From JBQCHF01 sp051954955 (GTDB lineage Bacteria > Actinomycetota > Actinomycetes > Motilibacterales > Motilibacteraceae): a stretch of 64,000 nucleotides of DNA. Where the stretch lies: assembly GCA_051954955.1 (NCBI GenBank), contig JBQCHF010000090.1, positions 1 to 64,000 of the forward strand, written 5' to 3'. This document shows positions 35,801-43,549 of the stretch, one piece after another. Position 1 is the stretch's first letter. Each line of letters begins with the position of its first letter. The position numbers and the translations under genes were made by a program. A model generated the notes under the pieces. It made no database searches. It was not told the origin of the DNA and saw only the letters and a program-made list of their open reading frames with translations.

Positions 35801-36089
35801 CGTGCCCGGCGCCGCGCTCGCGCAGCAGCTGCACGAGGTAGGTGAAGTACTCGACGTGGCCGCCCTGGTAGGAGCTGACCGCCACGCCCTGGACGTCCTC
35901 CTGGATGGCGGCCGTGACGATCGCGTCGACGCTGCGGTCGTGCCCGAGGTGCACGACCTCGGCGCCCTGCGTCTGCAGGATCCGCCGCATGATGTTGATC
36001 GAGGCGTCGTGGCCGTCGAAGAGGCTGGCGGCGGTGACGAACCGCACCGGGTGCTGCGGGACGTGCAGGGCGCGGGCCTCGCTGCTCAT
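32844..36089 (-). CDS. icmF: Fused isobutyryl-CoA mutase-type protein (IcmF)
   Basis: 1081 residues in three parts. Residues ~15-140 bind adenosylcobalamin (LFDGHDASINIMRR, the lower-axial His motif, and YGGGGGVIVP). Residues ~195-420 are a MeaB-like G-protein chaperone (P-loop GTGGSGKSS, VVETPGIGQGD, NKYERR). The rest is the catalytic barrel (YGKVGTSGVSIATLEDMK, SVSISGYHIAEAGANP). IcmF interconverts isobutyryl- and n-butyryl-CoA or similar acyl-CoAs and guards its own cofactor. Divergent from a MarR gene with about 180 bases between. A gapped palindrome (33973-33989) encodes SDEASE in the loop after DEHGREPS. Confidence 0.95.
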   Translation of the reverse strand: MSSEARALHVPQHPVRFVTAASLFDGHDASINIMRRILQTQGAEVVHLGHDRSVDAIVTAAIQEDVQGVAVSSYQGGHVEYFTYLVQLLRERGAGHVKVYGGGGGVIVPAEIALLHERGVARIFSPEDGQRLGLVGMINLMVEAADVDLAAQPPSTDAVLAGDATALARAITVLEQGRAPAELVAAVRQAASARTVPVLGITGTGGSGKSSLTDELVRRFRVDQEDKLRVAVIAVDPTRRRGGGALLGDRIRMNSIDGGPVFFRSLATRTAGAEVPEHLDDVIASCKAAGYDLVVVETPGIGQGDAAIVPFVDVSLYVMTPEFGAASQLEKIDMLDFADVVAVNKYERRGAEDARRDVARQLVRNREAFGVPWEQMPVFGTSAARFDDDGVTALYQELRGLLAGKGLPVSSGTLRPVEVRASSGLSAVVPPSRVRYLAEITETVRGYHQQTEKDAEHARLAQQLRASRDALAARGSAAVDELEQLAAEAEAELTPHSAKLLRAWPEVVEHYSGDEYVFTVRDKEIRTALTKETLSGNKVRRVALPRTKDQGELLSFLRRENLPGHFPFTAGVFPFKREGEAPARMFAGEGDAFRTNRRFHFLSQGSPATRLSTAFDSVTLYGRDPEERPDVYGKVGTSGVSIATLEDMKELYAGFDLCSPTTSVSMTINGPAPTILAMFLNTAIDQRLDAFRDEHGREPSSDEASEIREWVLQNVRGTVQADILKEDQGQNTCIFSTEFSLRAMADVQEWFIQHGVRNFYSVSISGYHIAEAGANPISQLAFTLANGFTYVESYLARGMDIDDFAPNLSFFFSNGMDAEYTVLGRVARRIWAVAMKERYGASERSQKLKYHVQTSGRSLHAQEMDFNDIRTTLQALCAIYDNCNSLHTNAYDEAVTTPTEHSVRRALAIQMIIDKEWGLAGNENPLQGSYIVDELTDLVEEAVLAEFERISDRGGVLGAMETGYQRGKIQDESLLYEHRKHDGSLPIVGVNTFLDPEGGEAPGPVELARATEAEKQSQLTRLRDFQRRHHEDAQVQLRRLKEAATSGGNVFDVLMDAVRVSSLGQITQAFFEVGGQYRRNV
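33972..33990. repeat. Gapped palindrome site 11 (icmF)
   Basis: CTCCGAC-N5-GTCGGAG; encodes SDEASE. Confidence 0.9.
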
Positions 36090-36142
36090 GGCCGTGCTCC
36101 AAAGGCTAGACGTCGGTGTCCTGCGCGCCAGGATCGCAGATA

Positions 36143-36159
36143 CTAGGACGTCCGTCTAT
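36143..36159. promoter_or_regulatory. Possible operator between icmF and marR
   Basis: CTAGGACGTCCGTCTAT contains a GGACGTCC palindrome. TAGACGTC at 36107-36114 on the other side gives a second, related half. It is placed to control either or both divergent genes. Weak without experiments. Confidence 0.3.
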
Positions 36160-36271
36160 CGTGCCGCCTAGCACTGCCCTTCCATCCTCCGGACGCCGCC
36201 CACGAGCAGCTGTCCCAGCGGGCACGATGAGCGGCACCGGGAGAGCGCAGCACGGCAGAGGGAGGAGGGCC

Positions 36272-36760
36272 ATGGACGACCCGATCGCCGAGGCGCACCG
36301 CCAGTGGGTCGCCCACGGCTGGGCCGACGCTGCCGACGGCATGGCGGCCGTCACCAGCCTGGTCCGCGCCCACCAGATCGTCGTGCGCCGGATCGACGCC
36401 GCGCTCAAGCCGCTGGACCTGACCTTCGCCCGCTACGAGCTGCTCCAGCTGCTCTCGTTCACCCGCACCGGCGCCCTGCCCATGGCCAAGGTGGGCGCTC
36501 GGCTGCAGGTGCACCCCACCAGCGTCACCAGCGCGGTGGACCGGCTGCAGGCCCAGGGCTTCGTCGAGCGCGAGCCGGACCCCTCGGACCGGCGCTCGGT
36601 CCTGGCCCGGATCACCCCGGCCGGGCGCCGGGTGGCCGCCCGCGCCACCACGATCCTCAACCGGGACGTCTTCGAGCAGCCCGGGCTGAACCCGGAACAG
36701 CTCGAGCAGCTGATGAGCGCCTGCCACGCCCTGCGCGCGCACGCCGGTGACCTGGTCTGA
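36272..36760 (+). CDS. MarR-family transcriptional regulator
   Basis: 162 residues. Winged helix: LTFARYELLQLLSFTRTGALP, recognition helix VHPTSVTSAVDRLQAQGFV, wing EREPDPSDRRSVLARITPAG. GGAGGAGG lies just before the ATG. Divergent transcription from icmF suggests it controls acyl-CoA (branched-chain or propionate-type) metabolism, perhaps sensing an acyl-CoA or phenylacetyl-type ligand; this is inference. Confidence 0.9.
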   Translation: MDDPIAEAHRQWVAHGWADAADGMAAVTSLVRAHQIVVRRIDAALKPLDLTFARYELLQLLSFTRTGALPMAKVGARLQVHPTSVTSAVDRLQAQGFVEREPDPSDRRSVLARITPAGRRVAARATTILNRDVFEQPGLNPEQLEQLMSACHALRAHAGDLV

Positions 36761-36810
36761 CGGACTCCGGCGTCGTTGACCGCAGGGCCGCGGGTTGGGA
36801 GGCTGCGCCC

Positions 36811-37134
36811 ATGCAGGTGAACGGGGGATTCCCGACGGCGGTCGACGTGCCGTCCGTCATGGCGGCGCTGTCCGAGCGCAGCCGCGCCGACATCGTGCGG
36901 CTGCTCGGGGAGCGGCACCGCTCCCAGCGCGGCCTGTCGCAGGAGCTGGGCATGTCCCAGCCGCTGATCTCCCACCACCTCAAGGTGCTCACGGAGGTGG
37001 GGCTCGTGGAATCGAGCCTGTGCGAGCGGATCAAGGTCTACCAGCTGCGCACGGACACCTTCGACGCCCTCGCGGCCCGGGTGGGGCTGCTGGCCGAGCG
37101 GGCGGCCGAGGTGGCCCGGCACCAGCCCTGCTGA
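36811..37134 (+). CDS. ArsR-family transcriptional regulator
   Basis: 107 residues with a full ArsR winged helix: VMAALSERSRADIVRLLGE, then LSQELGMSQPLISHHLKVL and LVESSLCERIKVYQL. The family's usual ELCVC metal box is missing, so the signal is unlikely to be the classic arsenite site. GAGGCT six bases before the ATG hints at a leaderless mRNA. It is convergent with the MMPL gene. Confidence 0.88.
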   Translation: MQVNGGFPTAVDVPSVMAALSERSRADIVRLLGERHRSQRGLSQELGMSQPLISHHLKVLTEVGLVESSLCERIKVYQLRTDTFDALAARVGLLAERAAEVARHQPC

Positions 37135-37200
37135 GCGCTCCTGTCAGCGCCCAGCAGGGCCGGCGACGCCCTGTCGGTGCCCGCTCGTCCGCCGGTCGGC

Positions 37201-39435
37201 TCAGCCGTGCACGAGATGCGGCAGCCGGTGCAGTGGCCGGGGCAGCCACCAGTTCCGCTCCCCCAGCAGCACCATCGCGGCGGGCAGCAGCACCGCCCGG
37301 ACCAGCGTGGCGTCGATGACGATGGCCACCGCGAGGCCGACGCCGAGCTGCTTGAAGTCCAGCGGGGTGAGCGTGGCGAAGATGGCGAACACGGCCACCA
37401 TCACCGCTGCCGCACTGGTCACCACACCCGCGGAGCCGGTGATGCCCTCGGCCACGGCGTCGCGGGTGCTGCGCCCCGCACCCACCGCCTCGCGGATCCG
37501 GCTGACGATGAAGACGTGGTAGTCCATCGAGAGCCCGAAGAGGATGACGAACAGGAACAGCGGCAGCCAGGTCACCACCGCACCGTTGGACCGGAAGCCT
37601 AGGAACCCTTCGGCCCACGTGCCCTGGAAGACCAGCGTCAGGACGCCGTAGGCGGCGCCGACCGACAGCAGGTTGAGCGCGGCGGCGGTGAGCGCCACGG
37701 TGAGCGAACGGAACGACAGGACCAGCACCGCCACGGTGAGCAGCAGCACGAAGCCGACCACGACCGGCATCCGGTCCTCGATGAGCGTGCGGAAGTCGGT
37801 GGTGCCGGCGGTCTCCCCGGTCACCCCCGCGGCCACGTCGGGCAGCTGCCCGAGGGTCGCCGGCACCAGGTCCGCGCGCAGCCGCTGCAAGGAGTCCACC
37901 GCGGCCGCCGACTCGGGCCCGTCCGGGATCGGCACCTGCACCATGGCGACGTCGCCGGCCACCGCGTACTGCACCCGCAGCGGGGCCTGCGCGGTCACCG
38001 CGAAGTGCGGGTCGCCGGCCACGCGCCGGTCCAGGTCGGCGACGGCGGCGTCGACGGCCTGCCGGTCCAGCCGTGACCCGTCGCGGGTCCACACCGCCAC
38101 CGCGTGCGCCGCGCCCTGGTCCGGGAAGGCGGCCGTGAGCCGGTCGAGGGTGCGCAGCTCTGGCACCGAGCGCGGCAGGTCCTGGACGCCGGGGTTGGCC
38201 AGCGCCATCCCGGTCGCCGGCAGCGCGAGCGCGACCAGGGCGAGCACCCCGGCGCCGAGCGCGAGGGCCGGTCGGGCCAGCACCGGGCGGAGCAGCGCGG
38301 GCCAGACCCGGGCCCGGCCGTCGCGCGCCTGCAGGCGCCACAGCAGCGGCACCCGCGGCCGGTCCAGCCGCCGGCCGAGCAGCGCGAGCAGGGCGGGCAG
38401 CGCCAGCACCGAGCCGGCCACCGAGACCGCCACGACCAGGATCGTGCCGACCGCCAGCGAGGCGAACGTGGCCTCGCCGGCCAGGAACATGCCCGCCATG
38501 GCGATGACGACGGTGACCCCGGAGACCACGACGGCGCGCCCGGACGTGGCCGCGGCCCGGGTGACGGCGTCGAGGGTGCCAGCCCCGCGGCGGCGCTCCT
38601 CCCGCTCCCGCCGCACGTAGAAGAGCGAGTAGTCCACGCCCACCGCCATGCCGACCAGCAGCACCACCGACGAGGTCACGTCGCTGGTCGGGACCAGGTA
38701 GGAGGCCAGGGTGGACAGGCCCATCGCCGCCATCACCGCGGACAGCGCGAGCAGCAGCGGGACGCCGGCCGCCAGCAGCGCACCGAACGCGACCACCAGG
38801 ATCGCCAGCGAGACCGGCAGGGACAGCAGCTCGGCCTGGTGCAGGTCGTCGCCGTAGACACGGTCCAGCGCCGCGCCGAGGGTGGCGTCGCCGACCTGCT
38901 CCACGCGCAGGCCCGGCAGGGTCTTCGCCACCGCGTCCACCCTGGCGTGCAGGGCCCCAGCGACGGCGCGCGCCTGGGTGCTGCGCTCCTCGTCGCTGCC
39001 GGAGACGGCCAGCTCGGCCTGCAGCAGCACCGACCGGCCGTCCGCGGAGGTGATCGGACCCTTCACCCCGGCCACCCCGGGCGTCGTGGCGACGGCCGAC
39101 CGCACCGCCGCCACCTCGGGCGAGGCCGGGTCCAGCCGGACCCCCTCGCGCGCCTGCACGAGCACCTGCTCGGTGGGCAGCTGCCCGAAGTCCGAGCGCA
39201 GGATCGCGCGGCTGGCCGGCGCCGAGGTGCCCACCGAGGAGTCCGCGGCGGTGAGGCCGCGCCCGGGCAGGACCGCGCCGACGCCCACCGCCGCGGCCAC
39301 GAACGCGAGCCACAGCGCCAGGGCCGTCCAGCGGTGGGTCGCGCTCCACCGAGCCACCGCGACGACGGAGCCGCGGTCCTGGGGTGGAGGCGACGGGGTC
39401 CCGGTGGCGGGTCTGGGGAGGGTGCTCGTGGTCAT
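37201..39435 (-). CDS. MMPL/RND-family transporter
   Basis: 744 residues with the duplicated RND layout: TM1 (ALALWLAFVAAAVGVGAVL), a large external loop, five helices (VGMAVGVDYSLFYVRREREE, with the proton-relay Asp), then a second loop and five helices (LFVILFGLSMDYHVFIVSRI, again with Asp-Tyr). These exporters use proton motive force to move lipids or drugs. The substrate is unknown. No lipid-synthesis gene is adjacent. Confidence 0.92.
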   Translation of the reverse strand: MTTSTLPRPATGTPSPPPQDRGSVVAVARWSATHRWTALALWLAFVAAAVGVGAVLPGRGLTAADSSVGTSAPASRAILRSDFGQLPTEQVLVQAREGVRLDPASPEVAAVRSAVATTPGVAGVKGPITSADGRSVLLQAELAVSGSDEERSTQARAVAGALHARVDAVAKTLPGLRVEQVGDATLGAALDRVYGDDLHQAELLSLPVSLAILVVAFGALLAAGVPLLLALSAVMAAMGLSTLASYLVPTSDVTSSVVLLVGMAVGVDYSLFYVRREREERRRGAGTLDAVTRAAATSGRAVVVSGVTVVIAMAGMFLAGEATFASLAVGTILVVAVSVAGSVLALPALLALLGRRLDRPRVPLLWRLQARDGRARVWPALLRPVLARPALALGAGVLALVALALPATGMALANPGVQDLPRSVPELRTLDRLTAAFPDQGAAHAVAVWTRDGSRLDRQAVDAAVADLDRRVAGDPHFAVTAQAPLRVQYAVAGDVAMVQVPIPDGPESAAAVDSLQRLRADLVPATLGQLPDVAAGVTGETAGTTDFRTLIEDRMPVVVGFVLLLTVAVLVLSFRSLTVALTAAALNLLSVGAAYGVLTLVFQGTWAEGFLGFRSNGAVVTWLPLFLFVILFGLSMDYHVFIVSRIREAVGAGRSTRDAVAEGITGSAGVVTSAAAVMVAVFAIFATLTPLDFKQLGVGLAVAIVIDATLVRAVLLPAAMVLLGERNWWLPRPLHRLPHLVHG

Positions 39436-39584
39436 CGCGGGCTCCGGGTCGCTGACGGTGTCTCAGGCGCACGTCGGTGCGCGCACTCAACCTGCCGGTG
39501 ATCACGGTCGCTGCCATCGGGGACGGCCCCTGGTTCGACCCTGAGAGATCCCCCAGTGGTGAGGCGGCCCCGTCGTGGTCGAGA

Positions 39585-39795
39585 CAACTGCGCTGATGAC
39601 GGGGGCAGCCGGGCGCGGAGCGGGCCAGGCGGCCGGGTGCCGTCTCCACGCATGGGTGTCGCACCCATAGGCATAGATGCATAGCGGGAGTCCACCCATG
39701 CGACCGGTTGCGCACGGATCCTCCACCCACGGTCGTCCACCGGCAGCTGGACGTCACCCGCCCGGCTCCCCCGTCACCAGCGCCGTTGACCGTGT
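39585..39795. repeat. Intergenic repeat modules A(-), C and A(+)
   Basis: Module A (CCCCGTCAYCAGCG type) appears inverted at about 39585-39618 and direct at about 39761-39790. Between them, at 39668-39702, module C holds TAGCGGGAGTCCACCCATGC, which recurs exactly at 56916-56935. The whole 460-base gap 39436-39897 lacks genes. Confidence 0.75.
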
Positions 39796-39823
39796 CGACG
39801 CAGGCCCGCACCCACCCGGCACA

Positions 39824-39873
39824 CGTGAGGGGAGCCCCGGCCCGCTACTTGGCGGGCCAGGGGTCCCCTCACG
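39824..39873. terminator. Module B hairpin downstream of copA
   Basis: CGTGAGGGGAGCCCCGG... pairs with ...CCAGGGGTCCCCTCACG over about 22 bp with a few mismatches (39824-39845 with 39852-39873). It can end copA transcription. A homologous hairpin stands at 56783-56832. Confidence 0.65.
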
Positions 39874-39897
39874 CGACTCCTACGTGCCGTCGGAGGA

Positions 39898-42222
39898 TCA
39901 CCCCTGCGGGGAGAACCGCCGTAGCCGCAGGCTGTTGCTCACCACGAACACCGAGCTGAACGCCATCGCGGCGCCGGCGAGCATCGGGTTGAGCAGGCCG
40001 AAGGCGGCCAGCGGCAGGGCGGCCACGTTGTAGGCGAACGCCCAGAACAGGTTGCCCTTGATGGTGCCGAGGGTTCGCCGGGACAGGCGGATGGCGTCGA
40101 CGGCCGAGCGCAGGTCGCCGCGGACCAGGGTGAGATCGCTGGCCTCGATGGCGACGTCGGTGCCGGTGCCCATGGCCAGGCCGAGGTCGGCCTGCGCGAG
40201 CGCAGCGGCGTCGTTGACGCCGTCGCCGACCATCGCCACCACGGCGCCCCCGGACTGCAGCCGCTGGACGACGTCGACCTTGTCCGCGGGCAGGACCTCG
40301 GCGATGACGTCCTGCTCGGCGATGCCGACCCGACGGGCGACCGCGCGGGCGGCGGCGGTGTTGTCGCCGGTGAGCAGGACCGGACGCAGCCCGAGCCCGC
40401 GCAGCTCGCGCACCGCCTGCTCGCTGGTCGGCTTCACCGTGTCGGCGACGACCAGCAGGGCGCGCGCCGCGCCGTCCCAGCCGACCGCCACCACGGTGGC
40501 GCCCTCGGCCTCGGCCGCCTCCTGCGCCGCGACGAGTGCGGGCGGCAGCGGCTGGGACCACTCCTCCAGCAGCCGGCGCCGGCCGACCAGCACCGCGTGC
40601 GAGGAGCCGTCCGCCTCGGCCACGACGCCCTGCACGCCCAGCCCTTCCAGGGCGGCGAAGTCGTCGACCGCGGGCAGCTCGCCCACCTCGGCCCGCGCGG
40701 TGGCGGTGATGGCCGCCGCGATCGGGTGCTCGGAGGCGTGCTCGAGCGCGCCGGCCAGCCGGAGCACCTCGGCGCGGTCCGCGCCGTCGGCGAGCACGAC
40801 ATCGACCAGGGACATCCGGCCGCTGGTGACCGTGCCGGTCTTGTCCAGCACGATCGTGTCGACCCGGCGGGTGGACTCGAGCACCTCGGGGCCCTTGATG
40901 AGGATCCCGAGCTGCGCCCCGCGGCCGGTGCCGACCAGCAGCGCCGTCGGCGTGGCCAGGCCCAGCGCGCACGGGCAGGCGATGATCAGCACGGCCACTG
41001 CGGCGGTGAAGGCCACCTCCGGGCTCGCGCCGCTGAGCAGCCAGCCGGCCAGCGTGAGCAGCGAGAGCCCGATGACGACCGGCACGAACACCGCCGACAC
41101 CCGGTCGGCCAGCCGCTGCACGGGGGCCTTGCCGTTCTGCGCGTCCTCCACCAGCCGCGCCATCTGCGCCAGCTGGGTGTCCGAACCCACCCGGGTGGCG
41201 CGCACGACCAGCCGGCCGCCGGCGTTCACGGTGGCGCCGACGACGGCGTCACCCACGCCCACCTCCACCGGCAGCGACTCGCCGGTGAGCATCGAGGCGT
41301 CGACGGCGGACGTGCCGGCCACCACGACGCCGTCGGTGGCGATCTTCTCGCCCGGCCGCACGACGAACCGGTCGCCGACCGCGAGCTGCTCGACCGGCAC
41401 CCGCACCTCGACCTCGCCGGCCGAGCCATCCGAGCCGCCCCCGCGCAGGACGCCGACGTCCTTGGCGCCGAGCTCGAGCAACGCTCGCAGCGCGGCCCCC
41501 GAGCGACGCTTGGCGCGCGCCTCGAAGTAGCGCCCGGCCAGGATGAACACGGTCACCCCGGACGCGACCTCGAGGTAGATCTCGTTCGCGCCGGACCCCT
41601 GCGAAGGCACCAGGGTGAACGGCATCCGCATGCCGTTCTCACCGGCGTCGCCGATGAACAGCGCGTAGAGCGACCAGCCGAAGGCCGCGAGCACCCCGAG
41701 GGAGATGAGGGTGTCCATGGTGGCCGCGCCGTGGCGCAGGTTGGTCCACGCGGCGCGGTGGAACGGCAGGGCGCCCCACGTGACGACCGGTGCGGCCAGG
41801 GTGAGCGAGAGCCACTGCCAGTTGCGGAACTGCAGCGCGGGGATCATGGCGAGCAGCACCACCGGCACGGCCAGCACCAGGCTGGTCAGCAGCCGGGTGC
41901 GCAGCGCCGAGGCCTCGTCGGGCTCGGCGACGGCAACCTCCCCCTCGGCGACCGGCGCCACCGGGGGCTTGGGCAGCTCGGCGGTGTAGCCGGTGGCCTC
42001 CACGGTGGCGACGAGCGCCTGCGGGGTGACGTCGCCGGAGAAGGTGACCTTCGCCTTCTCGGTGGCGTAGTTCACCGTGGCGACCACGCCGTCCATCCGG
42101 TTGAGCTTCTTCTCGATCCGCGCCGCGCAGGAGGCGCAGGTCATGCCACCGATGGCGAGCTCGAGGGTGTTCTGCTCCGGCGCGTCGGCGGCGGTGGCGC
42201 CGAGCGGGGTGCTGGTGGACAT
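39898..42222 (-). CDS. copA: Copper-exporting P1B-type ATPase
   Basis: 774 residues. An N-terminal HMA domain (GGMTCASCAARIEKKL) binds Cu(I). Eight helices follow, with the CPC transport motif (IIACPCALGLATPTA, near residue 415), the phosphorylation site DKTGTVTSGR (near 457), SEHPIAAAI (the HP motif) and GDGVNDAAALAQADLG. It pumps Cu(I) out of the cytoplasm. It lies downstream of copZ and csoR in the same direction, with 65 bases to copZ. Confidence 0.96.
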   Translation of the reverse strand: MSTSTPLGATAADAPEQNTLELAIGGMTCASCAARIEKKLNRMDGVVATVNYATEKAKVTFSGDVTPQALVATVEATGYTAELPKPPVAPVAEGEVAVAEPDEASALRTRLLTSLVLAVPVVLLAMIPALQFRNWQWLSLTLAAPVVTWGALPFHRAAWTNLRHGAATMDTLISLGVLAAFGWSLYALFIGDAGENGMRMPFTLVPSQGSGANEIYLEVASGVTVFILAGRYFEARAKRRSGAALRALLELGAKDVGVLRGGGSDGSAGEVEVRVPVEQLAVGDRFVVRPGEKIATDGVVVAGTSAVDASMLTGESLPVEVGVGDAVVGATVNAGGRLVVRATRVGSDTQLAQMARLVEDAQNGKAPVQRLADRVSAVFVPVVIGLSLLTLAGWLLSGASPEVAFTAAVAVLIIACPCALGLATPTALLVGTGRGAQLGILIKGPEVLESTRRVDTIVLDKTGTVTSGRMSLVDVVLADGADRAEVLRLAGALEHASEHPIAAAITATARAEVGELPAVDDFAALEGLGVQGVVAEADGSSHAVLVGRRRLLEEWSQPLPPALVAAQEAAEAEGATVVAVGWDGAARALLVVADTVKPTSEQAVRELRGLGLRPVLLTGDNTAAARAVARRVGIAEQDVIAEVLPADKVDVVQRLQSGGAVVAMVGDGVNDAAALAQADLGLAMGTGTDVAIEASDLTLVRGDLRSAVDAIRLSRRTLGTIKGNLFWAFAYNVAALPLAAFGLLNPMLAGAAMAFSSVFVVSNSLRLRRFSPQG

Positions 42223-42287
42223 GAGGGCCTCCTCCCGGTGCTTCCGGGATCGATCGTGGATGGTGCGGCGGCGGACCGCCGCGGATG

Positions 42288-42506
42288 TCAGCCGACGAGC
42301 TCGTACCCGGCCTCGTCGACGGCCTCGCGCACCTGCGTCTCGTCCAGAGGGGTCTCGCTGGCCACGTGGACGTCGGAGGTGCCGCCGGCCACCAGGTCGA
42401 TGGTGACGCCGGTGACGCCCGGCAGCTTGCCGACCTCCTCGGTCACCGCGTTGACGCAGTGGCCGCAGGTCATCCCGCTGACGCGGTAGGTGGTGCTGGT
42501 GCTCAT
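42288..42506 (-). CDS. copZ: Copper chaperone (HMA domain)
   Basis: 72 residues, a single heavy-metal-associated fold with the Cu(I) site GMTCGHCVNAV. It ferries Cu(I) to CopA. The ATG at 42506 was chosen, with AAGGGAAACC upstream. It lies between csoR and copA. Confidence 0.95.
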   Translation of the reverse strand: MSTSTTYRVSGMTCGHCVNAVTEEVGKLPGVTGVTIDLVAGGTSDVHVASETPLDETQVREAVDEAGYELVG

Positions 42507-42595
42507 GGTCGGTTTCCCTTCGTGCTGATCTCTGGGTGGCTGATCTGTCGTGGGACTGCGATGGGCGAGCTGCCCGATGGAGGCGGCGACCCCGG

Positions 42596-42946
42596 TCAGC
42601 TGCGGACCAGGCGGGCGATGGCCTCGGAGGCCTCGCGCACCTTCTCCTCCGCCTCGGTCCCGCCGCTCTGCAGCGCCTGGGCCACGCAGTGGTTCAGGTG
42701 CTCCTCGAGCAGCTCGAGGGAGAACGCTTGCAGCGCCTTGGTGGCCGCGGAGACCTGGGTGAGGACGTCGATGCAGTACTTGTCCTCCTCCACCATCCGC
42801 TGCAGGCCGCGGACCTGCCCCTCCACGCGGCGCAGCCGCTTGAGGTGGCTGTCCTTGCGCGGGGTGTAGCCGCGCACCTCGTGGTGGGCGGCCTCGCCGC
42901 TGTGCCCTTCGACCTGCTCGTCGACCTTCCGCGGCATCGTCCCCAC
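42596..42946 (-). CDS. csoR: Copper-sensing repressor CsoR
   Basis: 116 residues of the DUF156/CsoR helical fold. The C-H-C ligands are visible: the Cys of DKYCIDVL, and the His and Cys of EEHLNHCVAQAL. The segment HLKRLRRVEGQVRGLQRMVE is the family opening. Cu(I) binding releases it from DNA. ATG 42946 or ATG 42937 could be the start. Two matching operators lie directly upstream. Confidence 0.94.
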   Translation of the reverse strand: MGTMPRKVDEQVEGHSGEAAHHEVRGYTPRKDSHLKRLRRVEGQVRGLQRMVEEDKYCIDVLTQVSAATKALQAFSLELLEEHLNHCVAQALQSGGTEAEEKVREASEAIARLVRS

Positions 42947-42956
42947 ACCTTCCTCG

Positions 42957-43004
42957 TACCACCGGGGGGTATCCCAGCGGGCAGAACGCTACCCCCTCCC
43001 GGTA
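42957..43004. promoter_or_regulatory. Two CsoR-type operators
   Basis: TACCACCGGGGGGTA (42957-42971) and TACCCCCTCCCGGTA (42990-43004) match the TACCnnnnnnGGGTA-like pseudo-palindromes bound by CsoR. They lie just before csoR, so csoR-copZ-copA should be derepressed by copper. Confidence 0.75.
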
Positions 43005-43029
43005 TGTTCCGCCACCCCCGGAAGGCCTG

Positions 43030-43392
43030 TCAGCCGTCCTCCCCGCCGGCGGTGCGCAGGTCGTAGACGGCGGTGTCCAGCCGCTGCTCGGCCTCCTGCG
43101 CCACCCGCACCGCGTCGTCCCACGCGTCCGAGCGCACGGCGGTGCGCCGGGCGGCGGAGACCGCGCCGGCCCAGGCGGCGGTGTCGACAGCCGGCGGCCG
43201 CTTGGCCTTGGAAGCGAGGACCCGCTGCAGGGCCCGGCACTCGGCGGCCACCGGCGCCAGGTCTGCCGCCTCGCGGCAGCCCAGCTCCAGCTCCCGCAGC
43301 GCGTCGGCGAACCCGGACCTCGCCAGTGCCACCTGCTCCCGCTGCGCCGAGAGGTCTTCCTTGTCCGAGCCGAAGGGGGCACCCATCTCCAC
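43030..43392 (-). CDS. Hypothetical helical protein
   Basis: 120 residues, predicted all-helical and charged (KEDLSAQREQVALARSGFADALRELEL). No family was recognised. GGAGGT sits 6 bases before the GTG at 43392; the ATG at 43386 is an alternative. It is divergent in layout from csoR only by its position: both are read leftward, with the csoR operators between. Confidence 0.65.
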   Translation of the reverse strand: MEMGAPFGSDKEDLSAQREQVALARSGFADALRELELGCREAADLAPVAAECRALQRVLASKAKRPPAVDTAAWAGAVSAARRTAVRSDAWDDAVRVAQEAEQRLDTAVYDLRTAGGEDG

Positions 43393-43411
43393 CGTCAGAC
43401 CTCCACATGCT

Positions 43412-43430
43412 CTCCTACGAAACGTAGGAG
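43412..43430. promoter_or_regulatory. Palindrome upstream of the hypothetical gene
   Basis: CTCCTACG-AAA-CGTAGGAG, a perfect 8-bp inverted repeat 20 bases before the GTG start. It could be a repressor site or a leader hairpin. Confidence 0.45.
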
Positions 43431-43549
43431 CATTGTCCCATCCCGGAACGGTCGTGCCCGGACAGGCAGCGGCTCGCCGGCCGAGGATGATGCACACCTC
43501 GGCCGGCGAGCACGATGACGCTTGCTGGGACGTCGTCCGGTCCGTCCGG

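Noticed and set aside
32724..36146. 1140-residue open frame antisense to icmF
   Set aside because: Composition is that of a high-GC shadow frame; the minus strand has a full multi-domain IcmF.
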